Shown in pieces: positions 14,663-23,494 of a stretch of DNA of 25,624 nt; position 1 is the first letter of the stretch; each line of letters begins with the position of its first letter. Below the pieces are notes generated by a model that had not been told where the DNA came from, did no database searches, and worked only from the letters and a program-made list of their open reading frames with translations. The stretch is from Planctomycetota bacterium (GTDB lineage Bacteria; Planctomycetota; Brocadiia; JAJRTI01), in contig JAJRTI010000072.1 of assembly GCA_024278415.1 (NCBI GenBank), forward strand, positions 1-25,624, given 5' to 3'. A program made the translations under genes and the position numbers.

Positions 14663-16816
14663 ATGGCTGCGTACGCTCCATACAAATACAACCCGGCGGA
14701 CATGCCGCCCGACGAGATGGAGGCCACCTTCGTGGGCCGGCGGCCGCTGCTCGAGCGACTCTTGACTGCGGTACGCGAGCAGACCGACGCAGAGTCGATC
14801 CAGCACTACCTGCTGCTAGGGCCGAGAGGCATCGGCAAGACCACGCTCCTTCTGATGCTGCGCCGCAAAATCAAAGCCGCCCCGGACCTTTCGCAGCGTT
14901 GGCTTGTCGTGCAGTATCGAGAGGAGGAGTTCTTCGCGTACACCCTGCGCGATCTCCTCGCGCTCGCGTTGGAGTACCTCGCCGCAGAGGAGGACGTTGC
15001 CGAGGCCGCCGCGGTCTTGGCGAGGGCAGAGGCCGAGCCCGACGACAAGCGGAGCTTGGCCATGATTCTCGACGGGCTCAGGCGCATCTCGGCGTCGCAG
15101 GGCAAACGGATCCTCCTGCTCGTAGACAACTTGGACCAAGTCTTCCCCAAGGGCGCCAAGAACGACACCGGGCAGCGGGCCTTCAGGAAGCTCCTAAGCA
15201 CAGAAAGCTTTGTCATGGTCGTGGGCACATCGGTGCGGCTGTTCGAGGAGATCGCCGCGTACGACGAGGCGTTTTTCAACTTCTTTGCCCCGGTGAACGT
15301 TGGCCCGCTGAACGACGACGACATCCAAGCCATGCTCCTCGCGCGCGCCAAAGCCGACGACAACCACGAGTTTCTTCGTGAATACGAGAGCCACAAGCAG
15401 AAGGTGAGAGCCATCACTTACCTGACCGGAGGCAACCCGCGCCTGGTTGTGATGCTGTACGAGATTCTGAGCGAACGCCATCTCCAGCCCGTGGTGGCGA
15501 CGTTGCGTGAGACGATCGACAATCTGACGCCGCTGCTCAAGCACGTGCTCGAAGACCTCCCTTCGCAGCAAAGCAAGACACTGGACGCGCTCATGAGATT
15601 GGGCGGGGTCGCGTCGCCAAGCGAGATCGCCAAGCAAGCCAGACTCGGACTGAACGCGGTCACCACGCACCTGGGCCGACTCAAGGCATCGGGGTTTGTG
15701 GCCGTCGAGGGCGAGGGCCGAGGAAAGCCAGCCACGTACCGGGTGCGAGATCAGATGTTCCGCACCTGGTACCAGATGCGCTACCTTCGTCCTGCTCGCC
15801 GCCGAGTGGAGATGTTCGTCGAGTTCCTGCGAGCGTGGTTCACCGTGGAGGAACGCCCGCGGCGTCGAAATAGCCAGAAGGACGACGCGGCACGCTGGAT
15901 CGCGCGGCTGGACGAACTGGAGCCGGAGGGCACGCCCACGGAGCAGCGCTTGGAGGCGCGGATGGACATCGTGAGCGAAGTGGCGAGGACGTGCTCTATC
16001 GATGCTGCCCAGGCCCTCCTCGACGCCGCGATGGAGGCCACCGATCCAGACTTGCGAGCAAGACTGGCCTTTTTGAAGCCGGCGCTCGAATTCGCTGCGA
16101 CGGGCCAGGAGTCCGTGCTGGCCAAGCTACCGGACGAAGAGCAGCAGATCGCCAAACACATCGCCGCCGCGATTCGCGCCACGAAGGAAGCCGAGACGCA
16201 ACCGGAAAGAACTGACGAATTAAGGAGAGGAGTCGCACATGGGAACGAACTCAAGCCCCATACTGATCGCTGCGGCTATCGCCGTGCTAACAGCTCTGCC
16301 GGCCCGCGCGGCGATGGTGCTGTTCGACTTCGAGTCCAGGGGCGACGTGAGCCGCTGGCACGACGAGCACAAGACGAAGCTGGGAGCGGACAAGAAGCTC
16401 GCGCAGGACGAACGCTTCGCCGCGTCGGGGCGGTATTCGATGCGGTTCTTCACGCCCGCGTGGCGGCCGGACGAACACGGCGGCCGACAGAAGTGGCCGG
16501 CCTTCGAGTGCAAGCCGCCCATCACCGATTGGTCGAAGTTCGACCGGCTCGTCATGGAGCTGGTGAACGTGACCCCGGCTCCGCAGAAACTGATGCTGTT
16601 CATCTCCGACTCCAAGAAGCCCACGCGCAGCGGCCTGATCCATCGCGAAACGCTGCCACCCAACGGCTACGTGCGAGCGGTGATCGATCTGCGCAAGGGA
16701 TTCGCGGCGAAGAAGGTGAACCCACGCGAGATCCACGTGATGCACTTCTTCACCGAAGACCCGCCCATCGACATGGCCGTGCACATCGACCGGCTGCTGC
16801 TCCTGGAGCCAGGTGA
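14663..16816 (+). CDS. Second P-loop ATPase with winged helix; no stop before the next gene
   Basis: The ATPase_2-like protein begins at ATG 14663 (AGGAG 14653-14657). It has FVGRRPLLERLL (23-34), Walker A GPRGIGKTT (53-61), Walker B ILLLVDNLD (150-158, D155), a sensor strand FVMVVGTS and the family's TGGNPR (255-260). A winged helix-turn-helix follows (about 303-350, SPSEIAKQARLGLNAVTTHLGRL), then an Arg-rich helical tail. Convincing coding ends near 16210. The frame nevertheless runs on to a TGA at 16814-16816 (717 codons), overlapping the next gene by 578 bp and reading that gene's shadow frame. Stops just out of frame, TGA 16213-16215 and TAA 16221-16223 (inside TAAGGAGAGG, the next gene's ribosome site), suggest an indel or lost stop; the true protein is probably about 517-520 aa. 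Confidence 0.72.
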   Translation: MAAYAPYKYNPADMPPDEMEATFVGRRPLLERLLTAVREQTDAESIQHYLLLGPRGIGKTTLLLMLRRKIKAAPDLSQRWLVVQYREEEFFAYTLRDLLALALEYLAAEEDVAEAAAVLARAEAEPDDKRSLAMILDGLRRISASQGKRILLLVDNLDQVFPKGAKNDTGQRAFRKLLSTESFVMVVGTSVRLFEEIAAYDEAFFNFFAPVNVGPLNDDDIQAMLLARAKADDNHEFLREYESHKQKVRAITYLTGGNPRLVVMLYEILSERHLQPVVATLRETIDNLTPLLKHVLEDLPSQQSKTLDALMRLGGVASPSEIAKQARLGLNAVTTHLGRLKASGFVAVEGEGRGKPATYRVRDQMFRTWYQMRYLRPARRRVEMFVEFLRAWFTVEERPRRRNSQKDDAARWIARLDELEPEGTPTEQRLEARMDIVSEVARTCSIDAAQALLDAAMEATDPDLRARLAFLKPALEFAATGQESVLAKLPDEEQQIAKHIAAAIRATKEAETQPERTDELRRGVAHGNELKPHTDRCGYRRANSSAGPRGDGAVRLRVQGRREPLARRAQDEAGSGQEARAGRTLRRVGAVFDAVLHARVAAGRTRRPTEVAGLRVQAAHHRLVEVRPARHGAGERDPGSAETDAVHLRLQEAHAQRPDPSRNAATQRLRASGDRSAQGIRGEEGEPTRDPRDALLHRRPAHRHGRAHRPAAAPGAR

Positions 16817-18800
16817 GAAGATTCCGCGGCTGCCGCAGAAGTTCCTCCGCGAGCTGGCCACGCTCCAAACGCCCCGAGTCGCGGCCCTTCGCGTGTCGCT
16901 TGCGGGCGTCGCCGAGCGATTGGGGCAAGCCGCGCGAGGGCGCCCGCGGCTCGCCCAATGGGCGGATGCGGAGATGGCCGAATTGTTGGCCAGCCTGAAA
17001 GCGATCGAGACGGGCTTGGAGCAGCCTGGCGAATCTGTGCTCAGGGCGCCGACGGACATGGTTGGGCTGGAGGAGAAGGCGGCCAACCTCGAAAGTCTGC
17101 TCGCGCTTCGCATCGCGTTCGAAGCGGTGCGCCCGGCGGCCCAAGTGTCCCAAGCGGCGGGCGACGTCGTGGTCGGCTTCGCCAGTTCCATGGAGAAGAT
17201 TCTGCCGCGGGGCGGGCCAATGTCGATCGCCGTGAAGGAGCGCGTGGAGATCGCGCTGGCGCAGAATGAGAAGGAGAGCATCCAAGTTGTGGTCCTACCG
17301 CTCAGCGGGCCGCTCAAGGACGTGCGTGTCCGCGTGAGCGACCTGCGGAGCCGCGACGGAAAGACGCTGCGATCGCGGTGCATCCGGGCCGTCCCTATGG
17401 GGTACGTCGAGACGAAGTCTGTGCCGCCCTACGGCTCGTCGCACGTGGGTTGGTGGCCGGATCCGATCCTGGACTTCATGGACAAGGCCGACATTGCGGC
17501 GGGCGACGCGCAGTCGTTCTGGGTCCGCGTGCATGCGCCGAAGGGCCAAGCGCCCGGCGTGTACAACGGCAAGCTCGAGGTCGTTGTCGGCGGCCGCGCG
17601 CTGTTCCAGTTCGACCTGGCGGTTCGGGTGTACGGCTTCGCCATGCCCGACGCGTCGCCGCTGCCCCTGGCGATCACCTTCGCACCGCACGACCATCCGC
17701 TGCCGGAGACGAAGGCGGCGCAGATGAAGTGGCGGCAGAGCGAGGACTACCCCGTCAACGCGTGGACGAAGCACCGCTCCCAGTGGGCCGACTTCCTGGC
17801 CAACTACTACATCACTATCGACAGCCTGTACGGGTACAAGGATTGGGAGCCTGCGTTCGATGACTTGCAGCGCCTCCACGACCAAGGCCGCTTGGGCCGA
17901 TTCAACCTCGGCTACTACGGCCTGTGCCGGGGCAAGCCCGAGCAGATCAAAGCGTGGCGAGCCAAGACGATCCCGCGGCTGCGGTAAAGGTACAACAAGG
18001 CAAAGGCGTTGGGCATCTTGGACCACGCCTACATCTACGGTTGCGATGAGGCCAAGCCCGGCCTCTTCCCCGGCGTGCAGCGCGCGGCCGCGATACTCAA
18101 GGAGGAGTTTCCCAACGTCACGGTCATGACAACCACGTACGACCACAGCTACGGCCTGGCCTCGGCCATCAAGTCGGTCGATGCGTGGTGCCCCTTGACC
18201 CCTCGATTCGACCCCGTGAAGGCGGCGAAGGCCCGAGCGGCCGGCAAGCAGGTGTGGTGGTACATCTGCTGCGGCCCGCGGCATCCGTACGCCAACATGT
18301 TCGTCGAGTACCCCGCAATCGAAGGCCGCCTGCTCATGGGCGCCATGGCCGCGAAGTATCGACCCGACGGCTTCCTCTACTATCAGATCAGCATCTGGAA
18401 CTCCCAGAAGCCCATCGCGAGCGGACCGTTCACGGACTGGAACCCGCGGAGCTGGACCACGTTCCACGGCGACGGCTCATGGACCTGCGTCGGGCCCGAC
18501 GGCACGCCGCTGGCGACAATCCGCCTCGAGAATTTCCGCGATGGACTTGAGGATTACGCGTACGCGCGAATCCTGGAGGCCACGGTCGCCAAGGTCGCGG
18601 CCAATCCACGCCTGCGCGCGGAAAAGGCGAAGTGGCTTGCCGAGGCCAAGACGCTCCTGGCCGTGCCCGGTGCCGTAGTGAAGAGCATGAAGGAATACAC
18701 CCGCGACCCGGTTGTGCTCTACGGTTACCGCAATCACCTGGCCAAGGCCATCGTCACGGCTGGTGTTGAGCCCGGACATCCGTGGAAGCATGAGCATTGA
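16239..18800 (+). pseudogene. Secreted GH123/DUF4091-like glycoside hydrolase with in-frame stop
   Basis: One frame from ATG 16239 to TGA 18800 (853 sense codons) is broken by TAA at 17985-17987 (codon 583). The start has a strong AAGGAGAGGAG site and a signal peptide (hydrophobic 8-22, cleavage near ARA-A at 24/25). An N-terminal beta-sandwich-like region is followed by a helical stretch (about 195-290) and a second beta domain. The catalytic region of the GH123/DUF4091 type begins near residue 450. The likely catalytic pair is Asp603-Glu604 in IYGCDEA (18045-18050), after the stop. Family enzymes act on beta-N-acetylgalactosaminides with substrate assistance. Translation as read would give 582 aa lacking the catalytic half. 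Downstream of the stop there is no ribosome site; only a TTG at 18009 could restart. It is a pseudogene, recent nonsense variant or sequence error. Confidence 0.8.
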
Positions 18801-18895
18801 GGGCAGTTCGTTCATAGTGCGACCCGTCAGGGGCACTGTTCGGAGTTTCGCCTTTAGGCATCTTGTAGGACACGGACTTCGACGTTTGCCGCGTC

Positions 18896-18924
18896 TTACC
18901 GGCAGCCCGCGATCGTGGTAGAAT
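18896..18924 (+). promoter_or_regulatory. Predicted promoter for the phosphorylase/protease/creatininase run
   Basis: TTACCG (18896-18901), a 17-bp spacer and TAGAAT (18919-18924) give a start near 18931. This supports ATG 19013 rather than the in-frame ATG at 18923, which overlaps the -10. Nothing else was recognised in 18801-18922. Confidence 0.4.
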
Positions 18925-19012
18925 GCGGCGCGTGCGTCGTCGTCGGCACATCCGGGGCGTTGCCGATGGCGCGAGGAATCTGGCAGTCTTGACGAGAACC
19001 CGACCCGACATC

Positions 19013-19783
19013 ATGACATCCCGCGAGTATCCCATCCTGGAGTTCGATCCGGCAAGGAAGGCTGTGATCGAGCCGACCGGGCACGTGGAGCGCTTGGGCG
19101 GCATGCCGCAGCATGGCGTGATCTGCTTCTTTCAGAACGTGATCGACCACCTTCTGGCGCGAGGCCGGCTGCGCCAGATTGCGGTTCGCAAGACGGAAAT
19201 GGGCCATCATGCCATTTACGAATGCGAGTACGAGGGGCGGCGCCTGGCGCTTTTCCACCCCGGCGTCGGCGCGCCGTTGGCGGCGCGGCTGCTGGAGGAG
19301 GCCATCGCTTTGGGGTGCGAGAAGTTCATCGCCTGCGGCGGCGCGGGCGTGTTGGATGGGGAGATTGCAAGAGGATACCTGATCGTGCCGACTGCCGCGG
19401 TGAGAGACGACGGCACATCGTATCACTACGCGGCGCCGGGCCGGGAGATCGCCGTGGATCCACACGCGCTGGCCTGCATCGAGCAAGTGCTTCAGCAACG
19501 GCAGGTGGACTACCTGCTGGCCAAGACGTGGACGACCGACGCCTTCTACCGAGAGACGGAAGGCAAAGTGCGACGTCGCAGAGACGAAGGCTGCCTGACA
19601 GTGGAAATGGAGACGGCTACGCTGTTCGCGGTCGCTCAGTTCCGGCGCGTGCCCCTCGCACAGATTCTTTACGGCGGTGACGACGTGAGCGGCCGGGACT
19701 GGGACGCGCGCGACTGGGATCAGGCTTGGGAGACTCGTGAGCAATTGGTCTGGCTGGCCGCGGAAGCCTGTCTGAAGCTGTGA
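19013..19783 (+). CDS. Nucleoside phosphorylase (uridine/purine phosphorylase family)
   Basis: This 256-aa cytoplasmic enzyme of the PNP/UDP phosphorylase family cleaves nucleosides with phosphate to a base and ribose-1-phosphate. It shows HPGVGAPLAARLLEEAIALG (82-101), then FIACGGAGVL (105-114, the central strand and Gly-rich loop), a conserved VPTAAVRDDGTSYHY (125-139), and TVEMETATLFAVA (196-208) with the ribose-contacting Glu in MET. A late Asp region (GGDDVSGRDW) fits the catalytic acid position. These features resemble uridine phosphorylase more than hexameric purine enzymes, but base preference is uncertain. The chosen ATG gives normal family length; an upstream in-frame ATG (18923) would add an Arg-rich stretch. 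The ribosome site is weak. The metalloprotease gene follows after 46 bp. Confidence 0.87.
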   Translation: MTSREYPILEFDPARKAVIEPTGHVERLGGMPQHGVICFFQNVIDHLLARGRLRQIAVRKTEMGHHAIYECEYEGRRLALFHPGVGAPLAARLLEEAIALGCEKFIACGGAGVLDGEIARGYLIVPTAAVRDDGTSYHYAAPGREIAVDPHALACIEQVLQQRQVDYLLAKTWTTDAFYRETEGKVRRRRDEGCLTVEMETATLFAVAQFRRVPLAQILYGGDDVSGRDWDARDWDQAWETREQLVWLAAEACLKL

Positions 19784-19829
19784 CGGACGAGCCAAGCGTG
19801 TGCGCCGTGACAAAGCGAGCCGTAGGCCC

Positions 19830-21248
19830 ATGAGACTGATCGACTTCTTTCACCCCTACCTTGGTTTCATGGCGCGTGCGCAAGGCCGTGCGGCGGGAGG
19901 CGCTCCGCGCATGCGGAGGGCGTCCGGCCTGGCGTTGGATCCGGCCACGAATCACCTCTGGGTCGTCGATCCCGACCGGCGCACGCGGCAAGGCCAGGGC
20001 GTGTATGAACTCACGACCGAAGGCGAGCCCGTGGGGCTGGCGCCGCTGCCCGGTGCGGAGGCCGCGGATCCATACGGGGTCGCCGCGGGCCAGAACCCTA
20101 ACGTGATTTGGCTGACGGACCAACGCACGCGGCAGGTGCTCTGCGTCGATCGAACGCGAGGGGTGCTCAAGAGCCTGGACGCGGCAGAGCTTGGCGTGGC
20201 CAGCCCCGGCGTGTTGGCCCGCGCGGCCGAGGGCTCCAGTCTGTTCTTGGCGGATCGTGGCCGCAACGCGGTCGTGCGGTTCAGCCCCTCTGGCCGCGTG
20301 GAAGCCGAGTTCGAGGCGACGCCGTTTCCGAACGCGCAGCTCCGTGGGATCACGCACGACCCGGGGCCGGGAAACCTCCTGCTCGCGTATGCGCCACCCG
20401 TGCCGGAGCAAGACGGGCGAGCGTTGGAATCGGGCATTTTCGAGGTGACGCCCCGCGGCGAGATTGTGGGGAGGATCCACACGGACGCGCTCGGCTTCTG
20501 CGCGTTGGATTTGGCCCAAGCGCCCGGCGCGAGCACGCTGTTCGCCGTCAGCCGCGAGTTTGTGCTGCCCCAAACCCCTGGCGACCACTCGCACGTGTTC
20601 GTGGTGGACATGGACGGGCCAGAGCAAGCCGGCGACACCCCCAACACCGCCCTGGTGCGCCGGTTTCTGTGGCACAACAACGCCTGCCAAGAATCAGATG
20701 CCGCAGACGCGCCTTGGGTATCGCGGCGCTGGACGCGCATGCCCGTGCCCGTCTATCTCGATCAGATGATCGACCTGTCGCAGGGCGACGTGGCGGAAGT
20801 GCTTGCCGAATGGGCCGGCGCGTCGAGGGGCGCGGTGGAGTTCGAGTTCGTAGCTGCTCCGGCCGACACGGGCTTGGTGGTTACGCAAGGGGAGATCGCG
20901 TTCACCACCGGGGGGCCGACGGCTGAGGGCGTGGTGGCGGTGTGCATCTGCGACCGTTCGCATCTGCCCTCGCACCCGAATGGCATGGACGCGCGACGCG
21001 CACAGCGGAACGTGGCGCGGCACGAGATCGGCCACGCGATCGGGTTCTCCGGCCACTCGCCGCGGTTCCGCATCGACACGATGAACAGCGTGTCGGGATG
21101 GAGCGAGCGCATCAGCCCGGAGGAGGGGGTGTTCATGGAGATTCTGTACTCACACCCGCCCTGCACACCGGCCCAAGAGATTGAGGCGAGTGTGCAGAGG
21201 TTCATGGAAGGAGATCCGCATGGCGATCAAGGCGAAGGTCTCGTCTGA
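19830..21248 (+). CDS. Beta-propeller/metzincin-type zinc metalloprotease
   Basis: This 472-aa protein has repeated WVVDP/VIWLTD/SLFLADRG-type strands over about 35-290, resembling an NHL or SMP-30-like beta-propeller. A matrixin-like protease domain follows (about 310-445). The zinc site is HEIGHAIGFSGH (H398, E399, H402, H409), a HExxHxxGxxxH form one residue longer than the usual metzincin motif. The Met-turn appears as DTMNS about 16 residues on. No signal peptide is apparent from ATG 19830 (MRLIDFFHPYLGF) or from the in-frame GTG at 19800, which is odd for this protease type. Its 3' end overlaps the creatininase gene by 29 bp, so translation is coupled. Substrate is unknown; a cytoplasmic location would be unusual. 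Confidence 0.75.
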   Translation: MRLIDFFHPYLGFMARAQGRAAGGAPRMRRASGLALDPATNHLWVVDPDRRTRQGQGVYELTTEGEPVGLAPLPGAEAADPYGVAAGQNPNVIWLTDQRTRQVLCVDRTRGVLKSLDAAELGVASPGVLARAAEGSSLFLADRGRNAVVRFSPSGRVEAEFEATPFPNAQLRGITHDPGPGNLLLAYAPPVPEQDGRALESGIFEVTPRGEIVGRIHTDALGFCALDLAQAPGASTLFAVSREFVLPQTPGDHSHVFVVDMDGPEQAGDTPNTALVRRFLWHNNACQESDAADAPWVSRRWTRMPVPVYLDQMIDLSQGDVAEVLAEWAGASRGAVEFEFVAAPADTGLVVTQGEIAFTTGGPTAEGVVAVCICDRSHLPSHPNGMDARRAQRNVARHEIGHAIGFSGHSPRFRIDTMNSVSGWSERISPEEGVFMEILYSHPPCTPAQEIEASVQRFMEGDPHGDQGEGLV

Positions 21249-21996
21249 GATCCACGGTAAATTCCCCTGCGACGCGGAGAGCGTGGCATGGCCGGCAGTG
21301 GAAAGCTATCTGGAGCGCGACGACCGGGTGATCATTCCCGTGGGCAGCCAGGAGCAGCACGGCCGGCACCTGCCGCTGGGCGTCGATTGGATGATCCCGT
21401 ACGCGCTGGGCCGCCTCGTGGCTGAGCGCACGAGGGTGCTGTGCGTGTCACCCGTGTGCTACGGGATGTCGTGGCTCCATTCAGGCTTCGCGGGCACGGT
21501 GGCACTGAAGCTCGCCACGCTGAGTGCCATATATGTGGACATCGTGGAGGAGTTGTACGCCCAGGGCTTCCGGCGCATGTTGATTCTCAACGGCCACGGC
21601 GGCAACACGAACGCGCTGAACGCGGCGCTCAGTCAATTGGTTCGCGGCATGGATGACTTGCGGGTGAAAGTCTACCAGTGGTGGACGATCCCGGCGGTGC
21701 AGGGAATTTGCCTGGAGGCGTTCGGCGCGCTCGACTCACACGCTGGCCCAGCGGAAACATCGGTGATGCTGCATTTGTTCCCGGGCGCGGTTCGCATGGA
21801 GGCTGCGGCGGACAACTCGTCGGAACTGCTGCCCCACTTTCCCAACCCGCGCCAGATTCGAGACGTGTACCCCGATGGCGTGATGCAGAACAACGCCACG
21901 CAAGCCGACGCGGCCGCCGGCGAGCGGATCGTCGCCGCGGCTGCGAGTTTCCTGGGCGGAGAGTTGGGCGCCGGGGGGCCGAACGGGACGTGGTGA
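21220..21996 (+). CDS. Creatininase-family amidohydrolase
   Basis: This 258-aa enzyme of the creatininase superfamily hydrolyses cyclic or linear amides using a binuclear metal site. Expected ligands are all present: E45 and H47 in GSQEQHG, D56 in LGVDWM, H126 in NGHGGNTN and E179 in DSHAGPAETSVML. Homologues include creatinine amidohydrolase, MftE (mycofactocin peptidase) and formamide hydrolases of riboflavin/F420 synthesis. Sequence alone does not choose among them, and radical SAM genes nearby make a peptide-processing role worth considering. AAGGAG lies 7 nt before the ATG, inside the end of the protease gene. It is the last gene of its run and ends 30 bp from the convergent radical SAM gene, with no clear terminator between. 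Confidence 0.88.
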   Translation: MAIKAKVSSEIHGKFPCDAESVAWPAVESYLERDDRVIIPVGSQEQHGRHLPLGVDWMIPYALGRLVAERTRVLCVSPVCYGMSWLHSGFAGTVALKLATLSAIYVDIVEELYAQGFRRMLILNGHGGNTNALNAALSQLVRGMDDLRVKVYQWWTIPAVQGICLEAFGALDSHAGPAETSVMLHLFPGAVRMEAAADNSSELLPHFPNPRQIRDVYPDGVMQNNATQADAAAGERIVAAAASFLGGELGAGGPNGTW

Positions 21997-22026
21997 GGCG
22001 CCGCCCCCTCCCGAGCGCTCTTGCGC

Positions 22027-23088
22027 TTACAGGGAGTGGAGGCAGAACGGATCCTCCGCGAGGCAGTCGCCGCTTGCTGCATACGCGTGCGCCCGGCACC
22101 CGCCACAGCGCCACCGCTCCTCGCAGGTCCCACATTGGCCGCCACGGTCGTCTCGGTCGAGCAGGCGTTTGAGCAGATCCGACTGGGCAACAATGACTTC
22201 GAGATCGTCGCGCACAATGTTGCCAATGGCGACGTGGAGGAATGCGCAAGGAGTGACATCGCCGTTAGGCATGACCCCCAGACAGAGGATTCCCGCTTGG
22301 CAGCCGCATACGGCATACGCGCCATCCCAGTTGATCTTGTCTTGGTGCTCCCCTTGGCGGCAGTACCCGTAAAAGGCCGGATCCTCAAACGAAAGCTTCG
22401 TTCCGGTCCCGGGATACGACCTCAGCAGCGCCTCCACCATGTCGCGGTATTCTTCGAGGGTCAGAGCCAATTGCCGGCGGTTTTGCATGCCGCGGCCCAG
22501 GGGGCGGAACCGATTCACCAGCACAGCGTTGACTCCCAGGTCGCTAGCCGCCGGCAGGAGTTCCTGTAGCCCGTCGCAGGTCATTTGCGTCGCGACGTAG
22601 TTGACGTTGACCTTCACGTTCTGCTTGCGCAGGAGCCGAATCGCGCACAGCGCCGCCGCGTGGGCGCCGGCATGGCCTCGGAGCCGGTCGTGTACTTCCG
22701 CGCGTGCGCTGTCGAACCCGACCACAACGCCCTCGACTCCTATGGCGGCGATGCGCTCGGCTGCCGCCTCGTCTATCAGGCTCCCGTTGGTGCTGACCCA
22801 GATGCCCATGCCGTGCGTCCGGATCGTGTCCATCAACTCGTACACGTGGGGAAGCATGAGCGGCTCTCCGCCGCTCAACAAGACCATCTGCACGCCACCG
22901 GCAGCGAACCGAGCCACGACCCCCTTCTGCCCGGCGAAATCCAACGACGGGCTCTCCGGCCGGGGCCCCGCTTCAGGTTCGCAGTGGACGCAACGCATGT
23001 TGCATCTCGGCGTGACCATCCAGCAAACCACGGGCGGCGGCAGAATGAGGGGGGGCGGGGTTGCGGCGGCCGTCTTGGCTGAGATCAT
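22027..23088 (-). CDS. Radical SAM protein with SPASM-type C-terminal domain
   Basis: This 353-aa protein has the radical SAM cluster motif CNMRCVHC (C29, C33, C36; CX3CX2C) and the SAM-binding LSGGEPL. The SPASM-like C-terminal region has cysteines in CGCQAGILCLGVMPNGDVTPC and CGTCEERWRCGGCRA, predicted to bind one or two further 4Fe-4S clusters. SPASM enzymes mostly modify peptides (RiPPs, quinohemoproteins, mycofactocin) or act in heme d1/alternative heme synthesis (NirJ/AhbD). The CxxCxxxxxCxGGCRA ending occurs in both groups. A Pro-rich N-terminal stretch precedes the core. No precursor peptide or heme gene is evident next to it. A strong minus-strand promoter lies 54 bp upstream; the ribosome site is weak. 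Confidence 0.88.
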   Translation of the reverse strand: MISAKTAAATPPPLILPPPVVCWMVTPRCNMRCVHCEPEAGPRPESPSLDFAGQKGVVARFAAGGVQMVLLSGGEPLMLPHVYELMDTIRTHGMGIWVSTNGSLIDEAAAERIAAIGVEGVVVGFDSARAEVHDRLRGHAGAHAAALCAIRLLRKQNVKVNVNYVATQMTCDGLQELLPAASDLGVNAVLVNRFRPLGRGMQNRRQLALTLEEYRDMVEALLRSYPGTGTKLSFEDPAFYGYCRQGEHQDKINWDGAYAVCGCQAGILCLGVMPNGDVTPCAFLHVAIGNIVRDDLEVIVAQSDLLKRLLDRDDRGGQCGTCEERWRCGGCRAHAYAASGDCLAEDPFCLHSL

Positions 23089-23141
23089 CGCTGTCCACAG
23101 AGAAACGTCGGTCAGGCCGGGAATTGGCCCCGTCGCCGGCC

Positions 23142-23170
23142 ATTGTCCCAGCGGGTGCGCCCCCTGTCAA
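23142..23170 (-). promoter_or_regulatory. Predicted promoter for the radical SAM/SPASM gene
   Basis: On the minus strand a consensus TTGACA (23170-23165), a 17-bp spacer and GACAAT (23147-23142) precede the gene by about 54 nt. It is one of the best promoter matches in the window. Confidence 0.6.
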
Positions 23171-23399
23171 GGCCTGGCCACACAGCGAAGCATTTGCGCT
23201 GTAGAACGGTGCGAGGCAGGCCTCGGGTATGTGGCGCGGCAAGCGAGGACATGACCTCGACCGAGCTATGTTTCGGGCAACGGGACGCAGAGAGCGGGGA
23301 TCTGAGCCGGAGCCTGTTCGCGCAGCTCGCCAAGAGTCTCCTCGTGATGCCTTCTCGCCCCTACGATGTCGGCTTGGCCAAGACCGCCTGGGCTGTCCG
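23171..23399. other. Intergenic stretch without recognised content
   Basis: This is the middle of the 541-bp divergent gap between the two radical SAM neighbourhoods. Open frames here lack ribosome sites and recognisable sequence. Apart from the promoters on either side and a doubtful 30-codon frame (23495-23587), I see no RNA gene or convincing repeat. Confidence 0.5.
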
Positions 23400-23428
23400 T
23401 TTCTGGCGGGAAACACTTGTGCTACAAT
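23400..23428 (+). promoter_or_regulatory. Predicted promoter for the small protein and B12-radical SAM genes
   Basis: TTTCTG (23400-23405), a 17-bp spacer and TACAAT (23423-23428) match the -10 used at 2591 and 4729. The implied leader is about 195 nt, long enough to hold regulation or a short peptide. Confidence 0.45.
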
Positions 23429-23494
23429 TCCCTCGCATGTGAGCTGTTCCCGGTCGGCCATCGCGCGCGGCGATACCTGCAGACCAGTCCGAGC

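Noticed and set aside
17985..17987. Recoding of the stop as selenocysteine or pyrrolysine
   Set aside because: The codon is TAA, whereas those systems use TGA and TAG.
18009..18800. Separate 263-aa gene starting with TTG after the internal stop
   Set aside because: There is no ribosome site, and the frame and sequence continue the upstream glycosidase domain across the TAA. It is better treated as the 3' half of a broken gene.
23143..23442. 99-aa open frame in the divergent radical SAM gap
   Set aside because: It lacks a ribosome site, overlaps promoters on both strands and has no recognisable features.
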